From positions 483,166 to 547,165 of the forward strand of contig NZ_JADLQX010000001.1 of NCBI RefSeq assembly GCF_015477605.1: a stretch of DNA of 64,000 nt, written 5' to 3'. The position numbers were made by a program, and so were the translations under genes. The notes below the pieces were generated by a model. It was given only the letters and a program-made list of their open reading frames with translations, was not told where the DNA came from and ran no database searches. Shown piece after piece: positions 29,903 through 38,304 of this stretch; positions within the stretch are counted from its first letter, which is position 1, and each line of letters starts with the position of its first letter. Origin of the DNA: Nocardia amamiensis (lineage in GTDB: Bacteria; Actinomycetota; Actinomycetes; Mycobacteriales; Mycobacteriaceae).

Positions 29903-30634
29903 TCAGCGCGAGGGCTCGCTGGTGGAAGCGGTCAGCTCGGCCGTATCCGCCTCAGCCGTCCCGGCCTCCGGCGCGTTGCGGCCGAGCAGCTTCTTCGCCA
30001 CCGCGGTGATGCCGGGCAGGATCGACACGAACACGATGAGCAGGAAGATCGCCTCGACGTGGTCCCGGATGAACGCGACGTTGCCGAGGAAATAGCCGAG
30101 CACCGTGACGCCACCGCCCCAGAGGATCGCGCCGACGATGTCGAACGCGACGTACTTGCGGTAGTCCATCTTGGACACACCGGCCAGCACCGGCATGAAC
30201 GTACGCACGATCGGCACGAAACGGGCCAGGATGATCGTCTTGGGCCCGTGCTTCTCGAAGAACTCGTGGGTTTCCGTCACGTAATGCTTCTTGAAGAACC
30301 GGGTGTCCTCCTTGTGGAACAGCGCGGGCCCGATCGCCCGGCCGATCCAGTATCCGGACTGGTCGCCCAGGAACGCGACCAGGACGGTGGCGGGCACCAG
30401 CACCCAGATCGACACCGGCGGATTCGGCTGCGCCGCCAGCAGGCCGCCGGTGAACAGCAGCGAGTCGCCGGGCAGCAGCGGGAACAGCAGGCCGGTCTCG
30501 ATGAAAACGATCACCAGGATGGCCGGAAGCACCGCGTTCTTCAGCCACGTCTCCGTGAGCAGGTGCATCGGGTCGAGCAACTCGGTCAGCGCGAGGTTGC
30601 TCGTCACCGATTCTGTCGCTGCCTGCAGAATCAC
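29903..30634 (-). CDS. DedA-family membrane protein (second of two, Rv0364-like)
   Basis: 243 residues with the DedA core FPLLPGDSLLFTGGLLA, GDQSGYWIGRAIG, ARFVPIVRTFMPVLAGVSKM and GAILWGGGVTVLGYFLG. Length and motif are a closer match to the M. tuberculosis Rv0364 type, which also sits beside fba. GTG at 30634 has GGAGG four bases upstream; the in-frame stretch up to 30700 has no conserved sequence. It is divergent from fba with a 234-bp shared upstream region, and is followed directly by a shorter paralogue. Probably involved in lipid-carrier recycling in the cytoplasmic membrane. Confidence 0.9.
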   Translation of the reverse strand: MILQAATESVTSNLALTELLDPMHLLTETWLKNAVLPAILVIVFIETGLLFPLLPGDSLLFTGGLLAAQPNPPVSIWVLVPATVLVAFLGDQSGYWIGRAIGPALFHKEDTRFFKKHYVTETHEFFEKHGPKTIILARFVPIVRTFMPVLAGVSKMDYRKYVAFDIVGAILWGGGVTVLGYFLGNVAFIRDHVEAIFLLIVFVSILPGITAVAKKLLGRNAPEAGTAEADTAELTASTSEPSR

Positions 30635-30868
30635 GTGGCCTCCTGTCCCGATACGGCTGGCCTGCATCGCTTGCCACCGCGTCGGAAGCTGCCAGCGCAA
30701 ATTACCGGCCCCACAGTACCGGCTTCCCCGGAGAATGCTCGCGCTGTGCGCGAAATTACTCGCGAGTCAACTATCCACTCCATCCCTGCATACCAGGCGA
30801 AACACCGCTGCCTTAGGGTGAACACTGACAAAATAGGTCTTTGCCGCAACAACTACGGAGGTCTTACT

Positions 30869-31903
30869 GTGCCCATCGCGACTCCGGAGGTCTACGCCGA
30901 GATGCTCGGTAGGGCCAAAGCCAACTCCTTCGCCTTCCCGGCCATCAACTGCACGTCGTCGGAGACGATCAACGCGGCCATCAAGGGTTTCGCGGACGCG
31001 GGCAGTGACGGCATCATCCAGTTCTCCACCGGCGGCGCCGAGTTCGGTTCCGGCCAGGGTGTGAAGGACATGGTCACCGGTGCGGTCGCGCTCGCGGAGT
31101 TCGCACACGTCGTGGCCGCCAAGTACGACGTGACCATCGCGCTGCACACCGATCACTGCCCGAAGGACAAGCTGGACACCTTCGTTCGCCCGCTGCTCGC
31201 GATCTCCCAGGAGCGGGTCAACGCCGGGCAGAACCCGCTGTTCCAGTCGCACATGTGGGACGGCTCCGCGATCCCGATCGACGAGAACCTGGAGATCGCG
31301 AAGGAACTGCTGAAGGCCACCCACGCCGCCAACATCATCCTCGAGGTGGAGATCGGCGTCGTCGGCGGCGAAGAAGACGGTGTCGAGGCCGAGATCAACG
31401 AGAAGCTCTACACCTCGCCGGAGGACTTCGAGAAGACCATCGACGCGCTCGGCGCGGGCGAAAACGGCAAGTACCTGCTCGCGGCCACCTTCGGCAACGT
31501 GCACGGTGTCTACAAGCCCGGCAACGTGGTGCTCAAGCCCGCGGTGCTGGCCGAGGGCCAGCGCGTCGCCGCGGCCAAGCTCGGGCTGTCCGCCGACGCG
31601 CAGCCGTTCGACTTCGTCTTCCACGGCGGCTCCGGTTCGCTGAAGTCCGAGATCGAGGACTCGCTGCGCTTCGGCGTGGTGAAGATGAACGTCGACACCG
31701 ACACCCAGTACGCGTTCACAAGGCCGGTCGTCGGGCACATGTTCGGCAACTACGACGGCGTGCTGAAGATCGACGGCGAGGTGGGCAACAAGAAGGCCTA
31801 CGACCCGCGCAGCTACCTGAAGAAGGCCGAGGCGTCGATGGCGGCGCGCGTGCTGGAGGCGTGCAACGACCTGAAGTCCGCCGGACGCTCGATCAGCGCC
31901 TGA
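30869..31903 (+). CDS. fba: Class II fructose-bisphosphate aldolase
   Basis: 344 residues catalysing the reversible cleavage of fructose-1,6-bisphosphate in glycolysis and gluconeogenesis. Zinc and substrate residues are intact: ALHTDHCPKDK (catalytic Asp and zinc His near 95), the Glu region ILEVEIGVVGGEEDG, GNVHGVYKPGNV (zinc His) and FVFHGGSGS (zinc His, phosphate loop). GTG at 30869 has GGAG with a seven-base spacer; the open frame extends far upstream without conserved sequence. Monocistronic; divergent from the DedA pair, as recalled for Rv0363c/Rv0364. Confidence 0.98.
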   Translation: MPIATPEVYAEMLGRAKANSFAFPAINCTSSETINAAIKGFADAGSDGIIQFSTGGAEFGSGQGVKDMVTGAVALAEFAHVVAAKYDVTIALHTDHCPKDKLDTFVRPLLAISQERVNAGQNPLFQSHMWDGSAIPIDENLEIAKELLKATHAANIILEVEIGVVGGEEDGVEAEINEKLYTSPEDFEKTIDALGAGENGKYLLAATFGNVHGVYKPGNVVLKPAVLAEGQRVAAAKLGLSADAQPFDFVFHGGSGSLKSEIEDSLRFGVVKMNVDTDTQYAFTRPVVGHMFGNYDGVLKIDGEVGNKKAYDPRSYLKKAEASMAARVLEACNDLKSAGRSISA

Positions 31904-31933
31904 CCCTGATACCCCTCAGGGGCTCGAGTGCAC

Positions 31934-33052
31934 ATGAGTCTGGATGTGCGCGTGCTCGGGCCCGTGCGACTGCTCGTCGGCGGTGAGCCGGTAGCGGTCG
32001 GCGGGCCCAAACCGCGAGCTCTGCTCGCCGCGCTCACGGTGAATCGGCGGCGTGCGGTGTCGTCGGCCGCTCTCGCGGATATGGTGTGGAACGAGGATCC
32101 GCCCGACTCCTATGCCGCCAGCCTGCAGGTTTTCGTCTCGAATATCCGCAAGGCGCTGCGGAATTCCGGAGTCGACCCGGCTACCGTGCTGCGCACCGAG
32201 TCGTCCGGGTATCGATTGGAGATCGACGAGAGTGCCTGCGACCTAGGCCGTTTCGAGGCGGCGCGGGAACAGGGCGCTCGCGCCGCCGAGGCGGGCGATC
32301 ACGCGGGCGCCGCCCAGCTGTTCGCCTCGGCGCTGCGCGAATGGAGCGGCCGGGCGCTGTCGGATCTGGCCGGTCTGCAATTCGCCGACGGCTTCGCCAC
32401 CGCCATGGACGAGGAGCGGCTGCTGGCCGCCTCGGCGCGGATCGACGCCGAAATAGCCTGTGGTCGTGCGTCGTCGGTGATCGGCGAGCTGGTCGCGATG
32501 ACCACCGAGCAGCCGCTGCGCGAACCGCTGTGGGGCCAGTTGATCACCGCGCTGTATCTGTCGGGGCGTCAGGCGGACGCGCTGGAAGCGTGCCGGAAGG
32601 TGCGCGGAGTCCTCGCCGACGAACTGGGCATCGACCCGGGGCCCGCGCTGATCGATCTGGAACAGCGGGTGCTGCGGCAGGAGCCGCTGAGCACGGTCGA
32701 ACTCCGTCAGGTCGAACGGCTGGCCGCGGCGATGACCGAGACGGTCACCGAAGTGCCGCGCGCGGTGCGCAGCGGTCAGCTGCGCCTGCCGAACGGCCGG
32801 GTGGTGGCGATCGCGCAGGGCGGTCTGCGCATCGGCCGGATGACCGACAACGACCTGGTCTTGGAGGACCCGCGGGCGAGCCGCTACCACGCGCACATCA
32901 TGCCCAGCCGCGCCGGACTGCTGATCAAGGATCTGCACTCGGCCAACGGCGTGTTCGTCAACGACGATCCGATCGAGCACGGCGCGTTGCTCGCCGACGG
33001 CGACCAGATCCGGATCGGCGCGACGATCCTGACCTTTCAGGCCGTGCACTAG
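31934..33052 (+). CDS. EmbR-like transcriptional regulator (winged helix, BTAD, FHA)
   Basis: 372 residues. An OmpR-like DNA-binding domain (about 1-95: VRVLGPVRLLVGG, KPRALLAALTVN, SLQVFVSNIRKALRN) is followed by a bacterial transcriptional activation domain of TPR-like helices (100-245: LIDLEQRVLRQEPL at its end). A C-terminal FHA domain comes last (about 285-370: RIGRMTDNDLVLEDPRASRYHA with the phosphothreonine-binding Gly-Arg, Ser and His, and LHSANGVFVNDD). EmbR of mycobacteria has this order and is phosphorylated by PknH, controlling arabinosyltransferase genes. No embCAB is nearby, so the target is open. ATG 31934 starts 30 bp after fba; GTG 31928 is also possible. Confidence 0.88.
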   Translation: MSLDVRVLGPVRLLVGGEPVAVGGPKPRALLAALTVNRRRAVSSAALADMVWNEDPPDSYAASLQVFVSNIRKALRNSGVDPATVLRTESSGYRLEIDESACDLGRFEAAREQGARAAEAGDHAGAAQLFASALREWSGRALSDLAGLQFADGFATAMDEERLLAASARIDAEIACGRASSVIGELVAMTTEQPLREPLWGQLITALYLSGRQADALEACRKVRGVLADELGIDPGPALIDLEQRVLRQEPLSTVELRQVERLAAAMTETVTEVPRAVRSGQLRLPNGRVVAIAQGGLRIGRMTDNDLVLEDPRASRYHAHIMPSRAGLLIKDLHSANGVFVNDDPIEHGALLADGDQIRIGATILTFQAVH

Positions 33053-33369
33053 TCGCAGGCGATCCCGTCGCCGTCCCGGTCCAGATGCGCGTTGAAGCCG
33101 GGCTGCCCGCGATAGAGCGGGCCGACGCCCTCCGCGCGGACCTGGTCGCAATCGGTATAGATCTTGTGCGACTCGGATTCCTCCGGCGACGAGTGGTCTT
33201 CCCGGGGGCCGGAGCGATTATGCGGAATCGGATGATCGTCGTGCGGACCGGCGATCACGACAGCGGATTGCGGGGCGGCCGATGCCGCCGGCGGCACCAG
33301 CACGCAGGCCCCGGCCGCCAGCAGCGCCGCCCCGATCGCGGGCGCGAGGCGGAGAACTGAGTTACTCAC
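33049..33369 (-). CDS. Secreted Excalibur-domain protein
   Basis: 106 residues: signal peptide (about 1-32, LAPAIGAALLAAGACVLVPP with a PAASA-A cleavage site), a His/Ser/Glu-rich linker, and a C-terminal Excalibur calcium-binding domain from YTDCDQVRAEGVGPLYRG to HLDRDGDGIACD. The DxDxDGxxC loop and both cysteines are present. Excalibur domains bind calcium extracellularly and are thought to help surface proteins act or assemble. GTG 33369 has GGAGAG just upstream, a tight spacing. Its stop overlaps the converging EmbR-like gene by four bases. A second Excalibur gene lies 39 bp upstream on the same strand. Confidence 0.82.
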   Translation of the reverse strand: MSNSVLRLAPAIGAALLAAGACVLVPPAASAAPQSAVVIAGPHDDHPIPHNRSGPREDHSSPEESESHKIYTDCDQVRAEGVGPLYRGQPGFNAHLDRDGDGIACD

Positions 33370-33407
33370 CTCTCCATCCTGCTCCCCGGATCGGCCGCTG
33401 TGCCTGT

Positions 33408-33641
33408 TCACTCGCAGGCTATTCCGTCGTTGTCCCGGTCCAAGTGGGGTGCGTAGCCCGGTTCGCCGCGCAGCAAAGGCGCTTTGCCCGCGTCGCGCAC
33501 GGCGGCGCAGTTCTTGTAGTAGGTCGGCGCTGCGTCGCCCGGTTCGGCCGCGGCCACGGACAATCCGAGGACGAGCACCGCGATGGTGAGCAGGCAGGCC
33601 GAGGCGATGCCGAGCACGGTACGCAGCAGGGTGGTCTTCAT
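33408..33641 (-). CDS. Short secreted Excalibur-domain protein (tandem paralogue)
   Basis: 77 residues: signal peptide (about 1-32, LLTIAVLVLGLSVAAAEPG) and almost immediately an Excalibur domain, from YYKNCAAVRDAGKAPLLRG to HLDRDNDGIACE. Both cysteines and the Asp-rich loop are intact; Asn replaces one loop Gly/Asp position. It shares domain and order with the following gene, so the pair is a local duplication, with this copy having lost (or never had) the linker. ATG 33641 with AGGACTGATCACC upstream. Confidence 0.85.
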   Translation of the reverse strand: MKTTLLRTVLGIASACLLTIAVLVLGLSVAAAEPGDAAPTYYKNCAAVRDAGKAPLLRGEPGYAPHLDRDNDGIACE

Positions 33642-33763
33642 GGTGATCAGTCCTCGGTTCAGGGCTGGCGCGTTGGAACACGCTCGGCCGCAATGGGTTC
33701 GAACTATTCCGGAGCTGCGCTCGGACGTCCAGCCCCCTTGGCGGGAGCCGTCACGAGGTGCCC

Positions 33764-33785
33764 GGTGGCGGGGCCGCCCGCCACC
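33764..33785. terminator. Perfect 9-bp hairpin between the Excalibur gene and DUF4185 gene
   Basis: GGTGGCGGG (33764-33772) and CCCGCCACC (33777-33785) with a GCCG loop, followed by TCGGGAAAA. It is in a divergent 280-bp region (33642-33922), so it does not simply end a gene. It may be an upstream terminator/attenuator for the + strand gene or a protein site. Confidence 0.4.
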
Positions 33786-33922
33786 TCGGGAAAATGTAGC
33801 AGAGTATTCCTCTTAAATCGGCGTGTCGGTGTGCACCCTTCCGAAAGCCGAAGGAGGTAGGGTCGGTCCGCTGGTTCGTGTCCGCAAGGTTCGTGTCCAC
33901 AACGGATTTCGAGGGGTTGGCG

Positions 33923-35380
33923 ATGGCCATGCGAATGCTGGCCGCGGTCGGCGCGATGGTGGTCGGCGCGGGAATGCTCGTCTACGCCGATGGACCTGCC
34001 GCCGCGGCGCCGGACGGCCCGGTGGGCGTGGGGCCGTGCGCGACCGACCCGGTGCCGACCCACGAGCCGCTGGTGCCCAAGACGCTCGAGGTGCCGATTC
34101 CTTATCCGGTGGTCACCGTGCTTCCGCCCGTGGCGCCGGAGCCCGCGCCCACGCGGACACGGATGGAGCTGCCGCCGGACCCGTGCACCAACCCCTGCCC
34201 GGACCTCACCGACCTGCCGGGCGCGCCACCCGGTCTCGCCGCGCAGCTCGGGATTCCGGAGATCCTGTTGAATCCCAAGCCTTTCTACTTCGCGCTTCCC
34301 GGTCCGAGCCCGGACCCGGGCCCGGTGCCGCCGCCACCTCCGCCGGCACAGCCGCCGGTCGAGCCGGCGGCGCAGTCGCCCGCCCGGCCCGCGCCGCGCT
34401 TGAGCCCCGCACGTGAGGTGGCCAAGCTGACCGGCGCGAACTCGGTGAACCGCACCGACAAACGCTGGCAGGTGGACGGCACCGATCTCGGCATCATGTG
34501 GGAGAGCGCGCCGGGTGAGATCGCGACCGTGTTCGGCGATACCGTCGGACGCGGCTTCCATCCGCCGGGTGGCATGGGGCTGGATTGGCGCAGCAACGTG
34601 CTGGCGTTCAGCACCGACCGCGACCTCGCCGACGGGATGACCTATGACCGGATGGTCACCGACGACCGCTGCCACGCCGCCGAGGTGCTCTCCAGCCGCA
34701 AGCTGGACAACGTCGAAGTCACCACCATCCCTACCTCGGGTTTCGCACTCGGCGAGCGCCAGTATCTGAGTTACATGTCCATCCGCACCTGGAACAGCGC
34801 GCCCGGCACGTTCTTCACCAACTACGGCGGCATCGCCTACTCCGACGACCACGGCCAGACCTGGACCAAGGACCCGCACGCCCGCTGGGACAACATCTTC
34901 GGCCTCGCCAATTTCCAAGTGAGCGCGATGGTTCCGCACGGCGGATACGTGTACATGTTCGGCACCCCCAATACGCGTCTCGGCGCGGTCGGGTTGGCCC
35001 GAGTACCTCAGGATCAAATCCTCAACACCACCGCCTACCAGTACTGGCGGGACGGCACATGGACCCCCGTCGGTGGATTCGCCTCGGCCACACCGATAGT
35101 GAACGGCCCGGCAGGCGAACTCTCGGTGCGCTACGACGCCGCCCGAAACGTCTGGCAGATGAGCTACCTCGACACCGCCAAGGCCGCCATCGTCGTCCGC
35201 GAAGCGGATTCACCGCAGGGCGCGTGGTCGGAGAGTACGCCGACGGTCACCGTGTTCAATTACCCCGAGCTGTACGGCGGTTTCATCCACCCGTGGTCGT
35301 CGGGGTCGGACTTCTACTTCACTTTGTCGACCTGGAGCGATTACAACGTGTACCTGATGCATTCCGTGCTTGCCGAGTAA
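33923..35380 (+). CDS. Secreted DUF4185-domain protein
   Basis: 485 residues. A signal peptide (about 1-32, ending GPAAAAPDG) is followed by a proline-rich segment with paired cysteines (PCTNPCPD), a Pro/Ala linker (about 130-165: PVPPPPPPAQPPVEPAAQSP) and a large domain from residue 175 to the end. That domain begins VNRTDKRWQVDGTDLGIMWE and contains FGDTVGRGFHPPGG, NYGGIAYSDDHGQTW and YSDDHG/W-type beta-propeller repeats. DUF4185 domains look like five-bladed glycosidase-type propellers and may bind or cleave arabinan-like sugars; activity is unproven for this protein. ATG 33923 with GAGGGG upstream. Single gene. Confidence 0.85.
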   Translation: MAMRMLAAVGAMVVGAGMLVYADGPAAAAPDGPVGVGPCATDPVPTHEPLVPKTLEVPIPYPVVTVLPPVAPEPAPTRTRMELPPDPCTNPCPDLTDLPGAPPGLAAQLGIPEILLNPKPFYFALPGPSPDPGPVPPPPPPAQPPVEPAAQSPARPAPRLSPAREVAKLTGANSVNRTDKRWQVDGTDLGIMWESAPGEIATVFGDTVGRGFHPPGGMGLDWRSNVLAFSTDRDLADGMTYDRMVTDDRCHAAEVLSSRKLDNVEVTTIPTSGFALGERQYLSYMSIRTWNSAPGTFFTNYGGIAYSDDHGQTWTKDPHARWDNIFGLANFQVSAMVPHGGYVYMFGTPNTRLGAVGLARVPQDQILNTTAYQYWRDGTWTPVGGFASATPIVNGPAGELSVRYDAARNVWQMSYLDTAKAAIVVREADSPQGAWSESTPTVTVFNYPELYGGFIHPWSSGSDFYFTLSTWSDYNVYLMHSVLAE

Positions 35381-35427
35381 TCCAGTCACGGCGCCTGGGG
35401 TCGGCAAATCAGGCCGGTCGCCGGTGC

Positions 35428-36363
35428 TCACGGTCTCACGTGGAGCGTTGTCTGGATTTCGCTCGCGAGATCAGGATTTCCGGCGGCAATGAATCTTTGC
35501 CGCCTGTTCATTGCCGTCTTGATTTCAGATAACGAGCTCAACCCGTAGTCCAGCGGGATCGGTGCTCCGTGCAGATCGATCACGGTACCGCCCGCGGCGT
35601 GAAGAATGTAGTGGCCAGGCGACAGGTCCCAGATTGCGAACCCCTTTGCGAATTCGATCATAGCGTCGGAAAATCCGGCCGCTACATGACATAAGCCGAT
35701 CGAGCCGAAATCGACGCCGATACGGCCTCTTGCTTTTCCATCAGGAGACGGCACGCTCAACGCGCTCATAAATTTCCGCTGCTCGGCGAGGGGTTGGAAT
35801 CGTAGTTCGGGACGCATCATGTAATTGGTGACCAGGGCCTCGGAAAGACTTGTGCGCGAGGGGTTGTCGAGAACATGTTCGTCGCCATCCGCAGTGATCA
35901 TGAACGCTCGATCATTGCAACTGTCATCGCGGGCCGCCAGATATATCTGGATACTATGGAAGATATCGCCGACCACTGCGGCGACAGGCCGAGCCAACGT
36001 GCGTGAGTACACCATGACATGCGTATAGCCGTACAGTCCGCGCACGGCCAGCTCGCTGGTATCGAGGGGACAGACCAGCACGCACAAATCCGGCTCGGCT
36101 TCATCTCCGATGACTTCCGGATCAGCTTCCTCCGACGCGTAGACGAACGACGGGATGTGCTCGATCAGGACTTCTTTGTAGCGCTGGTGCATCCACAGGT
36201 CATACTCTGACAGAAAGTTGTCGGTATGGCGTAAATTCTCGCTTTCTCCGCGGCGGCCGGTCAGCGCAGCTTCGATCAGTCGTGGACGGATTTCTCCGAT
36301 CATCTGGCGCACTACCCCGGCGATGCGTTGTGCGAGGTCGGGAATCGTGATCGAACCATTCAT
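35428..36363 (-). CDS. Inositol-monophosphatase-fold protein with altered metal motif
   Basis: 311 residues. The layout is that of the IMPase superfamily: ASEEAD at 76-81 (metal Glu), VCPLDTSE at 97-104 in place of the D-P-x-D-G-T motif, and FAIWDLSPGHYILHAAGGTV at 242-261 in place of WDxAAGxLIVxEAGG. The first Asp of the metal motif is Cys98 and the Gly-Thr is Thr-Ser, while Asp101 and Asp246 remain. Activity on inositol phosphates is therefore doubtful; a specialised phosphatase or a binding protein is possible. ATG 36363 with GAGAGG upstream. GC content is clearly lower than in flanking genes, and it sits at one end of the 35.4-39.5 kb accessory island. Confidence 0.6.
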   Translation of the reverse strand: MNGSITIPDLAQRIAGVVRQMIGEIRPRLIEAALTGRRGESENLRHTDNFLSEYDLWMHQRYKEVLIEHIPSFVYASEEADPEVIGDEAEPDLCVLVCPLDTSELAVRGLYGYTHVMVYSRTLARPVAAVVGDIFHSIQIYLAARDDSCNDRAFMITADGDEHVLDNPSRTSLSEALVTNYMMRPELRFQPLAEQRKFMSALSVPSPDGKARGRIGVDFGSIGLCHVAAGFSDAMIEFAKGFAIWDLSPGHYILHAAGGTVIDLHGAPIPLDYGLSSLSEIKTAMNRRQRFIAAGNPDLASEIQTTLHVRP

Positions 36364-36469
36364 CGGGCGACCGCCTCTCTTCGGGTGCCATCGCAGCTCC
36401 AGCGGGGGTTCGATGCATGTCGGGCCTCCCCAGGTTCCGGTCAGATATGACCACTGCGACGGGTGCGGG

Positions 36470-37294
36470 CTATCCAGCCCTTATTTCGAGGGCCTTTCGG
36501 ATAAGGTTACGCGCAGACTCGCCCTTTACGGCTTGCGCTGCGAGTATCTGAAACGCCTTCTCGTAAAGCGCTGTCTCGCGAGGCTGCACTATCGACAATT
36601 CGGCGGTCGCGGTTTCGACCTGGACCTGTCGATGGTCGTACAGGAGGAAGTTGGTAGCTGGACACCGGAACCGAGCTGTACGCGGAATGATACCCAGAGC
36701 CAGCCGAGATGAACGAACATAGGTCAGCAACTGTTCGAGCTGACCGACCATGATCTCATCGCTTCCGACTGTCGTATAGAGCGCTTGTTCTGCAATCAAA
36801 AAGTGAAACCTTCTCGGGCCTTTGCGTAACACGCTTTGGCGTTGTATCCGCACGGCGACAGCGGCCTGCAAGTCGTCGGGTCCGCCTATGAATTGAATGC
36901 ACTCCCGAAGGACTTCGGTCGCGTAGTCCGGGGTCTGCAAGAGCCCGGGTACCAGGCCCGGGTCGTATCCCCGAATCAGCTTTGCGCTGGTTTCCATAGC
37001 GGCGGTTTTCTTCTGAGCATTATGGGACTGTATCCGCTTCCACTCGATATAGGCGGCTTCGATATTTCGTACCGACGCAATCAAGTCCGGGACATGAAGC
37101 GGAGCGTCTGTGATCTCACACCACTTGTGAATATCCTGCTCGGTCGGGGTCTGTTTGCCGTGCTCGTAGCGAGATACCTTCGAGTTGTCCCAACCTGCGA
37201 GCCCAGCCAGCTCTAGGCCCGTCAGGTTGGATTGCTTCCGGAGTTCACGTAGCCGTGCTCCGAGTGTCTCTCTTGCCTGCTGGATACTACTCAC
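36470..37294 (-). CDS. Helix-turn-helix regulator with DUF5753 (Scr1-type) domain
   Basis: 274 residues. An N-terminal XRE helix-turn-helix (about 7-65: LGARLRELRKQSNLTGLELA, WDNSKVSRYEHGKQTP) is followed by the DUF5753 ligand/antitoxin-like domain (about 95-270: YDPGLVPGLLQTPDYATEVL, AVRIQRQSVLRKGPRRFHFL). Such regulators are abundant in Streptomyces and Nocardia, always with small partner proteins, and control differentiation or act in toxin-antitoxin-like pairs. GTG 37294 overlaps the stop of the upstream DUF6879 gene (GTGA), indicating translational coupling; an ATG at 37336 would overlap by 46 bases. A likely operator is the inverted repeat at 38239-38281. Confidence 0.85.
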   Translation of the reverse strand: MSSIQQARETLGARLRELRKQSNLTGLELAGLAGWDNSKVSRYEHGKQTPTEQDIHKWCEITDAPLHVPDLIASVRNIEAAYIEWKRIQSHNAQKKTAAMETSAKLIRGYDPGLVPGLLQTPDYATEVLRECIQFIGGPDDLQAAVAVRIQRQSVLRKGPRRFHFLIAEQALYTTVGSDEIMVGQLEQLLTYVRSSRLALGIIPRTARFRCPATNFLLYDHRQVQVETATAELSIVQPRETALYEKAFQILAAQAVKGESARNLIRKALEIRAG

Positions 37295-37815
37295 TGCTTG
37301 ATTCGGTATTCCACATGCGGTATGGCCAGATGCCAAACATAGTCACGAACAGCGCAGCAGTGTCGGACTATGAACGAGTCGGTTGTTACTGCGAAACCCG
37401 CGAGGTTTCCGTCTGGCCTGAAGGCGGTGAAGACCACTGTGTCATTATCAAGCACCCACCAATCGTCTGCAGTCAGTTCGGCAGGGTCTACGGTGTGTCG
37501 TGGCAACCAGCGAATCTCCTCACCAGATTCGATATTGCTAACCGTGGTTGCGTGCAAGAACCTCGTATAGTCGGCGTGAGGTTCGGTTACTACGCGAACA
37601 CGCTGGATCACTCGCCCGGAACTAGTGACTTCGCGGACAAGGTTGTCCCAGTGCTCCCATTCCGGGTCGTACTCGAACTCCCCGGTTTCAAGGAACTTCG
37701 CCAGGGCTTCGGCTTCGTCCTCTACCGCATAAGCGTCCTGTACCTCCAGGTGAAAAGCTCTCTCCCGGCATTTTCTGAACAACTCTTCTTGTTCTTCAGT
37801 GGTAAGAAGTTGCAT
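37291..37815 (-). CDS. DUF6879-family protein
   Basis: 174 residues, mixed alpha/beta, no signal or membrane segment. The family blocks are FLETGEFEYDPEWEHWDNLV, SGRVIQRVRVVTEPHADYTR and GEEIRWLPR, then DDWWVLDNDTVVFTAF and a C-terminal HCCAVRDYVW. DUF6879 proteins are regularly encoded with DUF5753 regulators; their biochemical role is unknown. It starts at ATG 37815, overlapping the end of the upstream small gene by 20 bp, and its stop overlaps the regulator start. This three-gene chain therefore behaves as one coupled unit. ATG 37863 is an alternative start. Confidence 0.8.
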   Translation of the reverse strand: MQLLTTEEQEELFRKCRERAFHLEVQDAYAVEDEAEALAKFLETGEFEYDPEWEHWDNLVREVTSSGRVIQRVRVVTEPHADYTRFLHATTVSNIESGEEIRWLPRHTVDPAELTADDWWVLDNDTVVFTAFRPDGNLAGFAVTTDSFIVRHCCAVRDYVWHLAIPHVEYRIKQ

Positions 37816-38131
37816 TGTCCGGACGGATTTCCTTTCCCATTGGTACCTCGATGCTGCGTTCACCGGCTGGCGACTTGATTATCGCCAGTGCGGCCGGATC
37901 GGTGACCGGCTCACCTTCGAGGTAGAAGGTCCCGTGTCCGCTGTCTCGGAGCAAGGTGCCGAGACAGGTGCCCCGCTCGAGGTAGGCCAACAACGGGTGG
38001 GGGATCTCGATGTGCCGAGAGTCCTTGCCTAGCACATCCCAGCCCAACACGACGTAGGTGTTCCGATCCGATGCCCACAAGGTTGGAGATCCGTTGTTAC
38101 GGGTGTTCTTCCCGAGGAAGCGGAGCTTCAT
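37796..38131 (-). CDS. Small conserved partner protein of the DUF6879/DUF5753 cassette
   Basis: 111 residues beginning MKLRFLGKNTRNNGSPTLWA and containing TYVVLGWDVLG, IEIPHPLLAYLERGTCLGTL and GTFYLEGEPVTDPAAL. I recall very similar short proteins directly upstream of DUF6879 genes in actinobacteria, so it is a genuine member of the cassette, but I know no function. ATG 38131 has GAGG with an eight-base spacer; 28 more in-frame residues upstream (to 38215) look non-conserved. First gene of the leftward unit. Confidence 0.72.
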   Translation of the reverse strand: MKLRFLGKNTRNNGSPTLWASDRNTYVVLGWDVLGKDSRHIEIPHPLLAYLERGTCLGTLLRDSGHGTFYLEGEPVTDPAALAIIKSPAGERSIEVPMGKEIRPDNATSYH

Positions 38132-38238
38132 GGCGTGTACCTCACAGTCGGAGTTTGAAGTAACTCGATATGAGCGTCCCCCCGATTCGCAGGTCAGGTC
38201 AATGATTCGACCCAAATTGCTGCAAAAATCTACAAACC

Positions 38239-38281
38239 GCTGGTCACAGCCCAGTACCTGTCCATAGCGTCTGTGACCAGC
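38239..38281. promoter_or_regulatory. 11-bp perfect inverted repeat, candidate operator of the island
   Basis: GCTGGTCACAG (38239-38249) and CTGTGACCAGC (38271-38281), 21 bp apart, about two helical turns between arms. It lies in the 173-bp divergent region between the leftward cassette (start 38131) and the rightward small genes (start 38305), 24 bp before the latter. This position and symmetry suit a dimeric repressor such as the helix-turn-helix protein at 36470. A hairpin in RNA is the alternative. Confidence 0.6.
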
Positions 38282-38304
38282 ACGCGACGCTAGGAGGTCA
38301 CTCG

